The notes under the pieces were generated by a model. That model worked only from the letters and a program-made list of their open reading frames with translations, was not told where the DNA came from and did no database searches. Positions 24,028-32,667 of a stretch of DNA of 64,000 bases are shown one piece after another; the stretch's first letter is position 1, and each line of letters begins with the position of its first letter. Source of the stretch: Bradyrhizobium sp. BR13661. GTDB taxonomy: Bacteria > Pseudomonadota > Alphaproteobacteria > Rhizobiales > Xanthobacteraceae. A program made the translations under genes and the position numbers. Location: contig NZ_JARXWB010000016.1 of NCBI RefSeq assembly GCF_029892425.1, positions 1 to 64,000 on the forward strand, read 5' to 3'.

Positions 24028-25119
24028 TCACTCCACCAGATATTTCTTCACTGCGGCCTCGTCCCATTTAATGCCGTTGCCGGGCGCCTCGCCCGGCAAC
24101 ACAAAGCCGTCCTTGATGGCGAGCCGCGTTGCCAGCACTGCATCCGCCCAGTCGACATATTCCAGCCAGTGCGCCGTCGGCGTCACGCAGAGCAGATGCG
24201 CGCTGACCTCCGAGAACAGATGCGTCGACATCTCGACGCCCGCGGCATGCGCCAGTGACGCGGCGCGCAGCCAGCCGGTGACGCCGCCGATGCGCTGCAC
24301 GTCGGGCATCACATAGTCGCAGGCTTCAGTCGAGAGCGCGGTCTGCATCGAAAACGCGCTGTCAAAATTCTCCCCGATCTGGACCGGCGTGCGCAGCGCA
24401 TCCGCGATGCGGGCGCAGCCTTCATAGTCGTCGTGGCGGATCGGCTCCTCGATCCAGGTCAGGCCCTCGTCGTCGAGCATCTCGCCGCGGCGGATCGCTT
24501 CCGTCACCGTCAGTGCCTGGTTGTAGTCGCACATCAGCGTCACGTCGTCGCCGACCGCTTTCCGCACCGCGCGGACCACGGCGAGATCGTCCCGCGCCTC
24601 GGGCCTGCCGACGCGGATCTTTGCCGCGTGAAAGCCCTCGGCGAGCAGCTTGTGCGCCTCCTCCACCACGGCGCCAACAGGCATGATGCCGAGCCCTTTC
24701 GAATTGTACGCCTTCACCGGTTTCGGCGCGCCGCCGAGCAGGCGGGCCAGCGGCAGGCCGCGTGCGCGGGCGAGTGCATCCCACGCCGCCATGTCGATGC
24801 CGGATTGCGCCAGCCGCTGCAGGCCGGCGAGCCCGAGCAGCGTGAAGCGCTGGGTCAGCTTGCGCTCGATCTCGAACGGCAGCAGCTCGTCGCCGGCGAG
24901 CAGCGCTGACATTTCCGTGACCATCGCGGTCAGCGGCTTCAAGGCCGACGGCGTGATCGAGAACAGATAGGCATGCCCTGTTACGCCTTGGTCGGTCTCG
25001 CAGTCGATCAGCACCAGCGGCGCTTTCGCCACCGCGCCGGTCGAGGTCTGAAGCGGCAAATTCATCGGCACGATCACGGCTCGCGCGTTGAAGCTGACGA
25101 TGCGGATGGTCTCGGTCAT
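24028..25119 (-). CDS. Mandelate racemase / muconate lactonizing enzyme family protein
   Basis: A 363-residue enolase-superfamily enzyme. The start at 25119 (MTETIRIVSFNAR) was chosen over an upstream frame. The catalytic and metal residues are placed as in mandelate racemase: FHAAKIRVG (K-x-R, where many have K-x-K), the metal ligands CDYNQAL, WIEEPI and IGENF, then DVQRIGG, the His of MSTHLFSEVS, and WLEYVD near the end. The group abstracts an alpha proton from a carboxylate. The substrate is likely a small hydroxy- or sugar acid. In a likely operon with the NUDIX gene. Confidence 0.88.
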   Translation of the reverse strand: MTETIRIVSFNARAVIVPMNLPLQTSTGAVAKAPLVLIDCETDQGVTGHAYLFSITPSALKPLTAMVTEMSALLAGDELLPFEIERKLTQRFTLLGLAGLQRLAQSGIDMAAWDALARARGLPLARLLGGAPKPVKAYNSKGLGIMPVGAVVEEAHKLLAEGFHAAKIRVGRPEARDDLAVVRAVRKAVGDDVTLMCDYNQALTVTEAIRRGEMLDDEGLTWIEEPIRHDDYEGCARIADALRTPVQIGENFDSAFSMQTALSTEACDYVMPDVQRIGGVTGWLRAASLAHAAGVEMSTHLFSEVSAHLLCVTPTAHWLEYVDWADAVLATRLAIKDGFVLPGEAPGNGIKWDEAAVKKYLVE

Positions 25120-25310
25120 GGGCGGCGGTTCCGGTTTATCAATGCTGGTTGATCGCGATCTTAAACATTCGTCATGAAACGAAAAGATGCCTGCCGCGAC
25201 CCACCATAAAATGGGCTTGCGCTGCGCAGCGTTTGTTGCTCTGTGCAGCCCGCATGTTGTGCCGCAAATCGCCGGCGTTGCGGCAAAAGCGCACATAACG
25301 GAGCCACAGA

Positions 25311-26873
25311 TTGAAACAAGAGATCGCCGAAGAACAGCGCAACCACGGCATCCTCGTGGGGGCCGTGGTCGTCTTCCTTCTTCTCGCCCTGCCGCTCGCG
25401 GTCTGGCTGGACCTGACGGAGCTGAACAAGACCGCGCTCCGCCGGCAAACCGCCGATCTCAATTCGGTTATCACAAGTGTGCGCAGCTACTATGCGTCCA
25501 ACGTGGTCGGGCGCATCCTTGCCAACCCCAATGGCACGACGAAGGTCGTGCACAACTACGAATCCGTTCCCGGCGCGATCCCGATTCCGGCGACGCTGTC
25601 GCTGGAGCTCGGCCGTGTCATCGGCGCGCAGCAGGAAAATATCACCTACCGCTTCGTCTCCGATTTCCCGTTCCAGAACCGCGCGCCGCACCAGCTCGAC
25701 CAGTTCGAGAAGGACGCGCTGGCCGCGCTCCGCGCCAATCCGGAGCAGAAGATCATCGACACCGATACCTCGCTGTTCTCCGACAAGGTCCGCCTGGTCG
25801 CGCCCGTCATCATGGGTCCGGCCTGCGTCAGCTGCCACAACAGCCATCCCGAGAGCCCGAAGAAGGACTGGAAGGTGGGAGACGTCCGCGGCATCCAGGA
25901 AGTCATCATCGCCCAGCCGATCGCGGCCAACATCTTCTCGTTCAAATTCCTGCTGGCCTATCTCCTCGTCGCCGCCGGCTGCGGCCTCTCGTTCCTGTCG
26001 CTGCAGCGCCGCCAGGCCAGCCGCATCAAGGGCATGAACAAGGAACTCGAATCCGCCAACGATTTCCTGGCCGCGCTGTCGATGAAGATCTCCCGTTACA
26101 TCCCGCCCCAGGTCTACAAGAGCATCTTCTCGGGCCAGAAGGACGTGACCATCCACACCGAGCGCAAGAAGCTCACCATCTTCTTCTCCGACATCCAGAA
26201 TTTCACCGCGACCACCGAGCGGCTGCAGCCGGAGTTGCTGACCCAGCTGCTCAACGAATATTTTACCGAGATGTCGGCGATCGCACACGAGCACGGCGGC
26301 ACCGTCGACAAGTTCATCGGCGATGCCATGCTGATCTTCTTCGGCGATCCCGAGACCAAGGGCGATCGCGCCGATGCCCAGGCCTGCCTGCAGATGGCCT
26401 GGCGCATGCAACAGCGTCTCACCGAGCTGAATGCAAAATGGCGCGCCGCCGGCATCGAGCAGCCGTTCCGCTCGCGCATGGGCATCAATTCCGGCTATTG
26501 CAATGTCGGCAATTTCGGCAGCAGCGACCGCATGGACTACACCATCATCGGCGCCGAGGCGAACCTCGCCGCGCGCCTGCAGTCGATCGCCGAACCCGGC
26601 GGCATCGTGCTAAGCTACGAAAGCTTCGCGCTGGTCAGCGACATCGTCCACGCCCACGCGTTGCCGGCCATCACGATGAAGGGCATCAGCCGCGAGGTGA
26701 TTCCGTATTCGGTCGATGCGCTGAACGACGCGGCCGCGGAGCGAAGCGGCGTCATTACCGAGCGCGCGCCGGGCCTGGAGCTCTATCTCGATCCGGCCGT
26801 TGTGAAGTCGGGTGATACCGCGCGCGTGCGCTCGCTGCTGGAGAGCGCACTGGCCTCGCTGAAGCCGGCGTGA
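25311..26873 (+). CDS. Membrane adenylate/guanylate cyclase with c-type heme sensor domain
   Basis: A 520-residue protein starting with TTG at 25311, ten bases after GGAG. The order is an N-terminal membrane helix (ILVGAVVVFLLLALPLAVWL), then a periplasmic DUF3365 / Tll0287-like domain (about residues 35-205) with a CxxCH heme-attachment site in GPACVSCHNSHPES. A second membrane helix follows (FLLAYLLVAAGCGLSFL), then a short coiled linker and a class III cyclase domain (about residues 285-470) with FFSDIQNFTATTERL, DKFIGDAMLIFFGDP and MGINSGYCNVGNFGSSDRMD-YTIIGAEANLAARLQ. It probably makes cAMP in response to redox or ligand state of the heme. Confidence 0.9.
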   Translation: MKQEIAEEQRNHGILVGAVVVFLLLALPLAVWLDLTELNKTALRRQTADLNSVITSVRSYYASNVVGRILANPNGTTKVVHNYESVPGAIPIPATLSLELGRVIGAQQENITYRFVSDFPFQNRAPHQLDQFEKDALAALRANPEQKIIDTDTSLFSDKVRLVAPVIMGPACVSCHNSHPESPKKDWKVGDVRGIQEVIIAQPIAANIFSFKFLLAYLLVAAGCGLSFLSLQRRQASRIKGMNKELESANDFLAALSMKISRYIPPQVYKSIFSGQKDVTIHTERKKLTIFFSDIQNFTATTERLQPELLTQLLNEYFTEMSAIAHEHGGTVDKFIGDAMLIFFGDPETKGDRADAQACLQMAWRMQQRLTELNAKWRAAGIEQPFRSRMGINSGYCNVGNFGSSDRMDYTIIGAEANLAARLQSIAEPGGIVLSYESFALVSDIVHAHALPAITMKGISREVIPYSVDALNDAAAERSGVITERAPGLELYLDPAVVKSGDTARVRSLLESALASLKPA

Positions 26874-26890
26874 GGGGATACACAAGCGGT

Positions 26891-26976
26891 CGTCATGCCC
26901 GGGCTTGTCCCGGGCATCCACGTTCTTTGTGCCGCGGCGATAGGCGTGGATGGCCGGGACAAGCCCGGCCATGACG
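26891..26976. repeat. Palindromic intergenic repeat (REP-like)
   Basis: Left arm from 26891 (CGTCATGCCCGGGCTTGTCC) and right arm 26945-26976 (ending CCCGGCCATGACG) are near reverse complements about 30 bp long, each with its own inner palindrome. This is a dispersed intergenic element of the type seen in many copies in Bradyrhizobium genomes. It lies between the convergent cyclase and hydrolase genes. Confidence 0.8.
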
Positions 26977-27000
26977 CTGTGACCTTCGGTGCCGCAAACC

Positions 27001-27936
27001 CTACGGCAGCCCCCGCGCCTCCAGCTGATGCACCAGCAGCAGCGTCGGCTCCGCGAGACTATCACCAGAACCATCCAAACCAAACGCCGCAGCGATGCCG
27101 TCGCGGCTGCGCAGCAGCGTCGTGCGCGGGCAATGGCCGGCGCCGCAGAGCGTCTTCTTCAGTGTCTCGCCTTGCGCGACGAGGTTCGCCGGATCGTTCG
27201 CCGCCCAGGCCAGCAGGATCGGCGCCTCGACATTGAGGATGCCGGGATACACCGAGCGCTTGTCATATTGAGCGGCATCGAGGCCGAAATAGGCCTTCTC
27301 GCTGTCGCCCGCGTCCTTGCCGGTGCGGTAGATGCCGGAGACCAGCACCACGGCGGCGACATCGGCGCGGTCGGCCTGGAGTTCGGGATGCGCCAAGAGG
27401 CTCGCGATATGGAAGGCACCGGCGCCATAGCCGACCGCGACGATCTCGCGGGCATCGCCGTTGAACAGGTCGATATTGCCGTGGATCCAGGACAGCGCCG
27501 CCGCCACGTCGGTCGCGCCCATCGGCCAGGTCGCGGCCGGCGCCAGGCGGTAGTTCACGCGCACGCCGATCACGCCGTTGCGCGCCGCGAAGCACATCGC
27601 CTCGTCCTGGATCTCGCGGGACAGGTCCGGCGCGCCGCGATCGCCCGTAAAAGTGTCGCCGGCGACGAACAGCAGCACCGGCCGTGGCGTGTCCGCCTTG
27701 GTGGCCTCGCTGGTCGCGACGTCCAGCACATTGGCCTCGCTGTCGCCATAGCGCAGGCCGCGCGAGAACGTCACTTGCTCGCACAGCCGGGCGACGCCGC
27801 CGGCGGTGGTGTCGTTGTCGGTGAGGCCTGTCAGGACAAGGTCAGACGGCACGGCGAAGCGCGGCGGCAGGGGGCCGTGTGCAGAGGCGGCCGTTACGAT
27901 CAGGAGAAACAAGAATGCGAGACAATTCTTCATCAT
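27001..27936 (-). CDS. Secreted alpha/beta-hydrolase-fold protein lacking the catalytic Ser
   Basis: 311 residues, start at 27936, signal peptide MKNCLAFLFLLIVTAASAHG. The carboxylesterase/HSL-like fold is clear: GVIGVRVNYRLAPAATWPMG, TDVAAALSWIHGNIDLFNGD, and APILLAWAANDP. The nucleophile elbow, normally G-x-S-x-G, reads AVGYGAGAFH, with Gly for Ser. The oxyanion HGGG is VAGDTF, and near the C-terminus, where the catalytic His is expected, there is LLRSRDGIAAAFG. Catalysis by the usual triad appears impossible. It may be a binding protein. Confidence 0.78.
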   Translation of the reverse strand: MMKNCLAFLFLLIVTAASAHGPLPPRFAVPSDLVLTGLTDNDTTAGGVARLCEQVTFSRGLRYGDSEANVLDVATSEATKADTPRPVLLFVAGDTFTGDRGAPDLSREIQDEAMCFAARNGVIGVRVNYRLAPAATWPMGATDVAAALSWIHGNIDLFNGDAREIVAVGYGAGAFHIASLLAHPELQADRADVAAVVLVSGIYRTGKDAGDSEKAYFGLDAAQYDKRSVYPGILNVEAPILLAWAANDPANLVAQGETLKKTLCGAGHCPRTTLLRSRDGIAAAFGLDGSGDSLAEPTLLLVHQLEARGLP

Positions 27937-28059
27937 CGGGGTGCCGGCCTTGCGCGCCCCATATTGGGGCGCCGGTTTGGCCTGTCTTTTCAATTCGCCT
28001 GACGACGTGTTGTTGTTCGATCTTGCGGCGATTTCACGGCACCTTCCATTCACCCCGGC

Positions 28060-28557
28060 TCAACTGCCCGGCTGGAACGTGCAATCCGCCCCGCTGCCGT
28101 CCTTCTGCCTGATGGCATTGGGGTCGATGGTGCAGCTCAGCTTGCTCAGGCTCTCGAAATTCGATCCCGCCGCACCGTCGGGCGGAATTCCGGCCAGCGC
28201 CTCGGTCGCGTAGATCTCGTTGGCCGTAGGCCCGTTCACGGTCTTGACGGTCTTGCCGAAGGTGACCTCGCAATTGCGCACGGTGATGTCGACATTGCCG
28301 GTGCGGCAGACGATCTTGTCGGCGGTCACGACGACAGGCTTCTTGTAGGGAATGTCGGAATTGGTGGCGAACAGCATCGCCACGGCTTTCTTCTCCGCGC
28401 CTGAGAGCGTCGGTGACAGCGGCGCGATCACGCCCGCCAGCGCCAGCGCCGTGGAGCCGGAAATTTTCGTCGGCGTGGCGCCGGATGCGCCCACGACATG
28501 AGAAGCGCCAGCGACGAGGATGGCGCCGGCGAGGCAGACTGAGATCGTGAGTTTCAT
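28060..28557 (-). CDS. Secreted hypothetical protein
   Basis: 165 residues with the signal peptide MKLTISVCLAGAILVAGASH-VVGA. Mature features: ALALAGVIAPLSPTLSGAEK, then VVVTADKIVCRTGNVDITVR-NCEVTFG, and a C-terminal SKLSCTIDPNAIRQKDGSGA-DCTF. Four Cys in the mature part suggest two disulphides in a periplasmic protein. No family is recognised. It lies 124 bp upstream of the hydrolase-like gene on the same strand and could be co-transcribed with it. Confidence 0.7.
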   Translation of the reverse strand: MKLTISVCLAGAILVAGASHVVGASGATPTKISGSTALALAGVIAPLSPTLSGAEKKAVAMLFATNSDIPYKKPVVVTADKIVCRTGNVDITVRNCEVTFGKTVKTVNGPTANEIYATEALAGIPPDGAAGSNFESLSKLSCTIDPNAIRQKDGSGADCTFQPGS

Positions 28558-28689
28558 AGGCGTCTCTCCTTGCCGGTCACGGTTTCGTCGTCGCGAAAAA
28601 ACGCGCCGAGCGCGAGCCTATGACAGATTTCCGATCTGGGGGAAGGCACATTCACAGCCTTAGGGAGAGTTCACGTGCGGCTAAGATGA

Positions 28690-28720
28690 AGCCGGCCGCG
28701 TCGGACGGACGCGGCCGGCT
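28690..28720. terminator. Strong GC stem-loop
   Basis: AGCCGGCCGCGTC (28690-28702) and GACGCGGCCGGCT (28708-28720) form a 13-pair stem with a five-base loop GGACG. There is no T-run, so a simple intrinsic terminator is uncertain. Confidence 0.5.
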
Positions 28721-28773
28721 GTCTGGTTCCGACGCGGGCAGGTAAATTGCCCGCCGGCGCCAACGCGATCAGC

Positions 28774-28971
28774 TCAGCTCGTCGGCCCGCCCTGGAGCGC
28801 GGTGAGCAGCTTGCCGCCGTCAGGCACGCCCCAGCTGGTGCAGGCATCCCATCCCGGACCTGCCTGGTATTGTCCCCCGAGCAGGCCGTCGGTGTCGTTG
28901 TTGCCCACGGTGATGTCGCGCAGCACGCCTGATGGCCCGAATGTGGAATAGACTAGGGCGTTGAAATTGCC
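28774..28971 (-). pseudogene. S53 (sedolisin-type) peptidase C-terminal remnant
   Basis: The minus strand reads GNFNALVYSTFGPSGVLRDI then TVGNND, GGQYQAGPGWDACTSWGVPD-GGKLLTALQGGPTS and a stop at 28774. The 'DIT.G.N....AGPGWD.CTG.G.P.G..L' pattern is the calcium-binding end of sedolisin/kumamolisin-type serine-carboxyl peptidases. The rest of the protein (350 or more residues) is missing upstream, so this is a gene fragment. Confidence 0.7.
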
Positions 28972-29060
28972 GGACCGCCAAGAGATCCGCTTCCGACCAA
29001 GGCCCGTAAGAAAGCATCCTGCGACCTCGGCGTTGAGTGACTAAGTGGCCTGGTTTGCCG

Positions 29061-29450
29061 TTATTCCTCCGTATGGGTCTCCAAGACAAACTCTCGCTGC
29101 CAGGGCCACCGTCCTTCGATCTCGAGCGTCAGAGTCCAGCTTAGGAACGTCCGCACCAGGACGAGACCTGCAAGAAGACCCAGGCTGGAAAAAGTAAGCT
29201 GGATGGCGATCGTCTTCACGATGTCTGCCGCCACCAGCACTTCGAGACCAAGCAAGAGCGAACGTCCGATGCTGATCTTATAGCTGTTGTATCGAGAGGG
29301 GACATTACGCGAAAAAACGTACCGGCTCGACCAGACGATACCAGCCACAATGATCAGGACGCCAAAGACCTCGATACCGACGCCGACGAGGTGAATCCAG
29401 AAACTGGCTTCCGTCTCGAACATTGGCGAGGAATCGATACCGGTTTCCAT
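29061..29450 (-). CDS. DUF1622 family membrane protein
   Basis: 129 residues from 29450 (METGIDSSPMF). Three hydrophobic helices: LVGVGIEVFGVLIIVAGIVW, then LEVLVAADIVKTIAIQL, and LGLLAGLVLVRTFLSWTLTL with the family ending EIEGRWPWQ. DUF1622 proteins are small inner-membrane proteins of unknown role. It is divergent from the DUF2254 gene (144 bp between starts), and both may answer to one promoter region. An in-frame start at 29480 adds ten residues. Confidence 0.88.
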   Translation of the reverse strand: METGIDSSPMFETEASFWIHLVGVGIEVFGVLIIVAGIVWSSRYVFSRNVPSRYNSYKISIGRSLLLGLEVLVAADIVKTIAIQLTFSSLGLLAGLVLVRTFLSWTLTLEIEGRWPWQREFVLETHTEE

Positions 29451-29593
29451 GGCTCGGACCTGTTCTGTTTGTCCTTCCAAAACTGACTGCTTGGGTCATC
29501 CGGCCTTTGATCAGGATCAAGAGACCGCGGGCGATTGCGACGATGCTGGTATCATGACCAGACCACCGGATTGCCAGGGGGAGGGGAAGTGGC

Positions 29594-30892
29594 ATGCAAC
29601 TCTGGCTGATACCCACATTCTACGCCGCGGCCAGTATCGCAGCGGGCTTTTTGGTGCCGCGCCTCGAATCAAGGCTTCTGGCCTTCAGTCTCAACCTGTC
29701 GACGTCGTCGGCTCAGGCTTACCTGTCAGCGGTCGCTTCGGGCATGATGGCGCTCACCGGTATAGTCTTCTCGATTGCCTTTGTTCTCGTCCAATTCAAC
29801 GCCGTAGTTTATTCGCCACGTCTCGTTGTCTGGTTCGCGCGAGACAGGCTGCTATTCCATTCGTTGGGTATGTTCGTTGCGACTTTCATGTACAGTCTTG
29901 CCACGCTGGCCTGGGTGGATCGCGCGGGAGTTGAAGGCGTCCCGTTCTTGTCAGCGGCCATTGTCGCGGTCATGCTGATGACCAGCGTGCTAATGCTCGC
30001 ACAGCTCGTCCAGCGCCTGAACAATCTCCAGATCATGAAGGTGTTGCAGGCGTTGGGAGATACGGGTCGGGAGGTCATTGGACGCACCTATCAAACCGTC
30101 GCTTGGTCCACCTCGGGCAAGGAGCAAACGACCCACCAGCAATATGACACAACGCCCCTGACCGTCAGGCACCTCGGCAACCCGCAGTCTGTGACGTCCA
30201 TCGATATCGCGAAGCTGGCCGTCTACGCTCGCCGGATGGACGGACTGATCGTCGTCGAATGCGCCGTTGGCGATACGCTCATAGAAGATAGCACTATCTT
30301 GCAAGCTCGCTGCGCCACCTCGATCATACCCGTGAAGGAGTTGAGTGCATGCATTCGTCTCGACGACCAGAGGACGTTCGAGCAGGATCCCAAATATGCG
30401 ATCCGGCTGCTCGTCGATGTCGCGATCAAGGCGCTCTCTCCGGCCATTAACGATCCGACGACGGCGGTGCAGGCCATCGATCAGATCGAGGATCTGCTGC
30501 GGCGGCTCGCAAAGTGCGACCTGGAGGCTTGTCGCGCGTTCGATCAGGATGGATCCCTGAGAGTTGTCTATCGGATGCCGACATGGGGCGATTATCTTGC
30601 GCTCTCATTCGATGAAATCCGGCAGTTCGGATCCACCTCGATTCAAGTGATGCGCCGTTTGCACGCAGCTCTGGCGGAGCTTGCCAATTGCGCTGATGAT
30701 AGGCGAGCGAAGGAAGTTCGCGCCTACCTCGGCCATCTGGATTCGGGGATCGAGCACTCTAGTTTCGATCCGCTAGACCGCGCTGCGGCTCGTATTGACG
30801 ACCGACAAGGATTAGGCCTGTCGAGTCGCCAGGAGACGAACCAACTCGAATCGGCGACGCTGGCTGAGCGTGATGCACAGGCGGCGTCATGA
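29594..30892 (+). CDS. DUF2254 family membrane protein
   Basis: 432 residues with the start after GGGGAGGGG. There are four N-terminal membrane helices in the first 145 residues, including the conserved AQAYLSAVASGMMALTGIVF-SIAFVLVQF and YSPRLVVWFARD. A long soluble domain follows with IKALSPAINDPTTAVQAIDQ, the family hallmark, and GDYLALSFDEIRQFG. Function unknown; the fold of the second half suggests an ion- or ligand-binding gate. Overlaps the next gene by four bases (ATGA), so the two are translationally coupled. Confidence 0.9.
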   Translation: MQLWLIPTFYAAASIAAGFLVPRLESRLLAFSLNLSTSSAQAYLSAVASGMMALTGIVFSIAFVLVQFNAVVYSPRLVVWFARDRLLFHSLGMFVATFMYSLATLAWVDRAGVEGVPFLSAAIVAVMLMTSVLMLAQLVQRLNNLQIMKVLQALGDTGREVIGRTYQTVAWSTSGKEQTTHQQYDTTPLTVRHLGNPQSVTSIDIAKLAVYARRMDGLIVVECAVGDTLIEDSTILQARCATSIIPVKELSACIRLDDQRTFEQDPKYAIRLLVDVAIKALSPAINDPTTAVQAIDQIEDLLRRLAKCDLEACRAFDQDGSLRVVYRMPTWGDYLALSFDEIRQFGSTSIQVMRRLHAALAELANCADDRRAKEVRAYLGHLDSGIEHSSFDPLDRAAARIDDRQGLGLSSRQETNQLESATLAERDAQAAS

Positions 30893-31542
30893 TGGTCGGA
30901 AGGACTAAATTGACAGGCGCGCAATTGCGCGCTCCGCGCGTTGCCGCCGCGGCCGGTGTCTTGTTCTCGGCACTGCTTCTCGCTGTTTTCCTCCTGATGC
31001 GTAGGTCCGTGCCGACCGATCCTCTCGAACCCGGAGCATGGCTTCGCGGTGAGACCGGAAGCGTAGCCTTGGCGCTCAACCTGGTCCCGTTCGCCGGGGT
31101 GGCGTTCCTGTGGTTTGTCGGCTTTCTGCGTGACCAGTTGGGAGCGCGCGAAGATCAGTTCTTCGCGACAATCTTCCTGGGAAGTGCAGTACTCTTCCTC
31201 GCCATGTTGTTTGCCGCTGCGGCAGTTATCGGCGCGATCATTCTCGCGTTTCATGCCGCTCCGGAAATGCTGATCAATTCCGCGACGTTCCACTTCGGTC
31301 GCGGTTTGGCATACGGAATGGTCAACATCTATCTCGTCAAGACGGCCTCCGTCTTCATGATTACGACGTCAACAATCGCGCTCTATACGGGTCTCACGCA
31401 TCGGGCGTTGGCCTATGGTGGATACGCAGTCGCCGCAGTTCTTCTCATTGGGAGTTACTACATAGACTGGAGCCTTCTGGTATTCCCACTCTGGGTGCTC
31501 TTAGTCAGCACCAATATTTGGCTTAAACCGGAAGCCGTCTGA
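30889..31542 (+). CDS. Hypothetical multi-pass membrane protein
   Basis: 217 residues. Membrane helices are visible at AAAGVLFSALLLAVFLLM, ALNLVPFAGVAFLWFVGFL, FLGSAVLFLAMLFAAAAVIG, SVFMITTSTIALYTGL and the last one, SYYIDWSLLVFPLWVLLVST. The region GREDQ-like GAREDQFFATIFLGSAVLFL is a useful family marker, but no named family is recognised. It is coupled to DUF2254 by a 4-bp overlap, so it probably acts with it in the inner membrane. Confidence 0.75.
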   Translation: MMVGRTKLTGAQLRAPRVAAAAGVLFSALLLAVFLLMRRSVPTDPLEPGAWLRGETGSVALALNLVPFAGVAFLWFVGFLRDQLGAREDQFFATIFLGSAVLFLAMLFAAAAVIGAIILAFHAAPEMLINSATFHFGRGLAYGMVNIYLVKTASVFMITTSTIALYTGLTHRALAYGGYAVAAVLLIGSYYIDWSLLVFPLWVLLVSTNIWLKPEAV

Positions 31543-31611
31543 GCATGCCGCCGACTATTCTTGGCCCCGCGAGATAGTAGCGAGGACCGTGTATTTCACA
31601 GGAGCAGAACC

Positions 31612-31773
31612 ATGGCCAATACCAAGAAGCTCTCGGTTGAAAAGGCGCTCGACAAGCTCAGGAAGAAGGATGACGCTCCCAAGTCCAAGACGACGCAGCG
31701 CGACGAGAAGCTCGAAGCCTTGAACGAGGAGATCAGGCGTATGAGGGCGCAGAGACTCCGGCTGGATCGGTAG
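31612..31773 (+). CDS. Small charged hypothetical protein
   Basis: 53 residues starting at 31612 (MANTKKLSVEKALDKLRKKD), nine bases after AGGAG. The rest, KTTQRDEKLEALNEEIRRMR-AQRLRLDR, predicts one long amphipathic, highly charged helix. No family is recognised. Start context and composition support a real small soluble protein, perhaps a coiled-coil partner. The longer frame from 31561 was rejected as it has no ribosome binding site. Confidence 0.6.
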   Translation: MANTKKLSVEKALDKLRKKDDAPKSKTTQRDEKLEALNEEIRRMRAQRLRLDR

Positions 31774-31846
31774 CTACGTCGTCAAACGATGCGTCAATCA
31801 TGCCAGCGTCAATCATGTCATGGCTAGGCCCTCATGAGGTCGTGTC

Positions 31847-32251
31847 CTAGCTGGTCTTCTTCCGCTTCGTCGCCTTCTTCACAGTCTTCTTGGCCGACTT
31901 CTTCTTCGCCGCCTTCTGGGCGGCCAGGTAGGCCTCGACCTTCTTGGAGGAATGGCCCGCGGCGGCGACGGCGGCCTTCAGCTTCGCCGGCGTGATCTTG
32001 AACTTCTTCGACCAGTAGCGGACTTCATAGGCTTCGCCGAGCGCGATCAGCTTCTTGTCGGCAGCGCGGTGCTTCTGCAGCTTGATGTACTCTTCGACCT
32101 TCTTGGCGGAGTGGCCGACCTTCTTGACCGCGTATTTCAGCTTGGCTGGCGTCACCTTGAATTTCTTCGACCAATAGGCGACTTCGTACTTCTCCGTGAG
32201 CGCAATCAGCTTGCGGTCCGCTCCGCCCCGCTTGGTCTTGTCGTCGGCCAT
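31847..32251 (-). CDS. Two-repeat DUF3606 protein with histone-like tail
   Basis: 134 residues from 32251 (MADDKTKRGGADRK). Two tandem repeats: YEVAYWSKKFKVTPAKLKYA-VKKVGHSAKKVEEYI, then YEVRYWSKKFKITPAKLKAA-VAAAGHSSKKVEAYL, each a DUF3606 unit with W-(x4)-F and GHS. The C-terminus AQKAAKKKSAKKTVKKATKR is a Lys/Ala tail like those of histone H1-like or nucleoid proteins. DNA association is plausible but not proven. It stands alone; 275 bp upstream hold no gene. Confidence 0.8.
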   Translation of the reverse strand: MADDKTKRGGADRKLIALTEKYEVAYWSKKFKVTPAKLKYAVKKVGHSAKKVEEYIKLQKHRAADKKLIALGEAYEVRYWSKKFKITPAKLKAAVAAAGHSSKKVEAYLAAQKAAKKKSAKKTVKKATKRKKTS

Positions 32252-32526
32252 GCTTCTCTCCTGCCCTGAATCGCCTACATCCAGTCTAACACGCAATCGG
32301 ATTTTGCGGTGCGAGATGCTGCGTGCGTGGCGGTTGCGCGAGGCGGCGGTTTTGCCGCGCCAGCTCAAAGGGTTGGGGCGCGCCAGACCCGCTCATGCCG
32401 ACAAGTTCGTTCTACTGTGCATGGGGTTGTTTTCGAGCTTTTTTGCTATTTCGCTCGTCCGTGATGGAACCTAATGGCATCTGGTGCGACTTATCCATGA
32501 CACGGGCCAACACGTGCGAGGCTGTC

Positions 32527-32667
32527 ATGGCAGAGAAGCATACCGCCGATCCGGCAGAGATCATGCGGGCGACCGGTCATCCCGAGCTGGAATACGCCGC
32601 CGGCTGGACCATCGCTGGTCTGGTCACCATCGGCACCATCGTCGCCGCCTGGGTGTTTGCGATCTAG
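32527..32667 (+). CDS. 46-residue single-pass membrane protein
   Basis: MAEKHTADPAEIMRATGHPE precedes one helix, AAGWTIAGLVTIGTIVAAWV, and ends FAI. The start at 32527 was chosen over the longer frame from 32461. No clear ribosome binding site is visible (GTGCGAGG). The stop overlaps the 3' end of the histidine kinase gene by four bases on the opposite strand. A typical small alphaproteobacterial membrane protein; function unknown. Confidence 0.55.
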   Translation: MAEKHTADPAEIMRATGHPELEYAAGWTIAGLVTIGTIVAAWVFAI

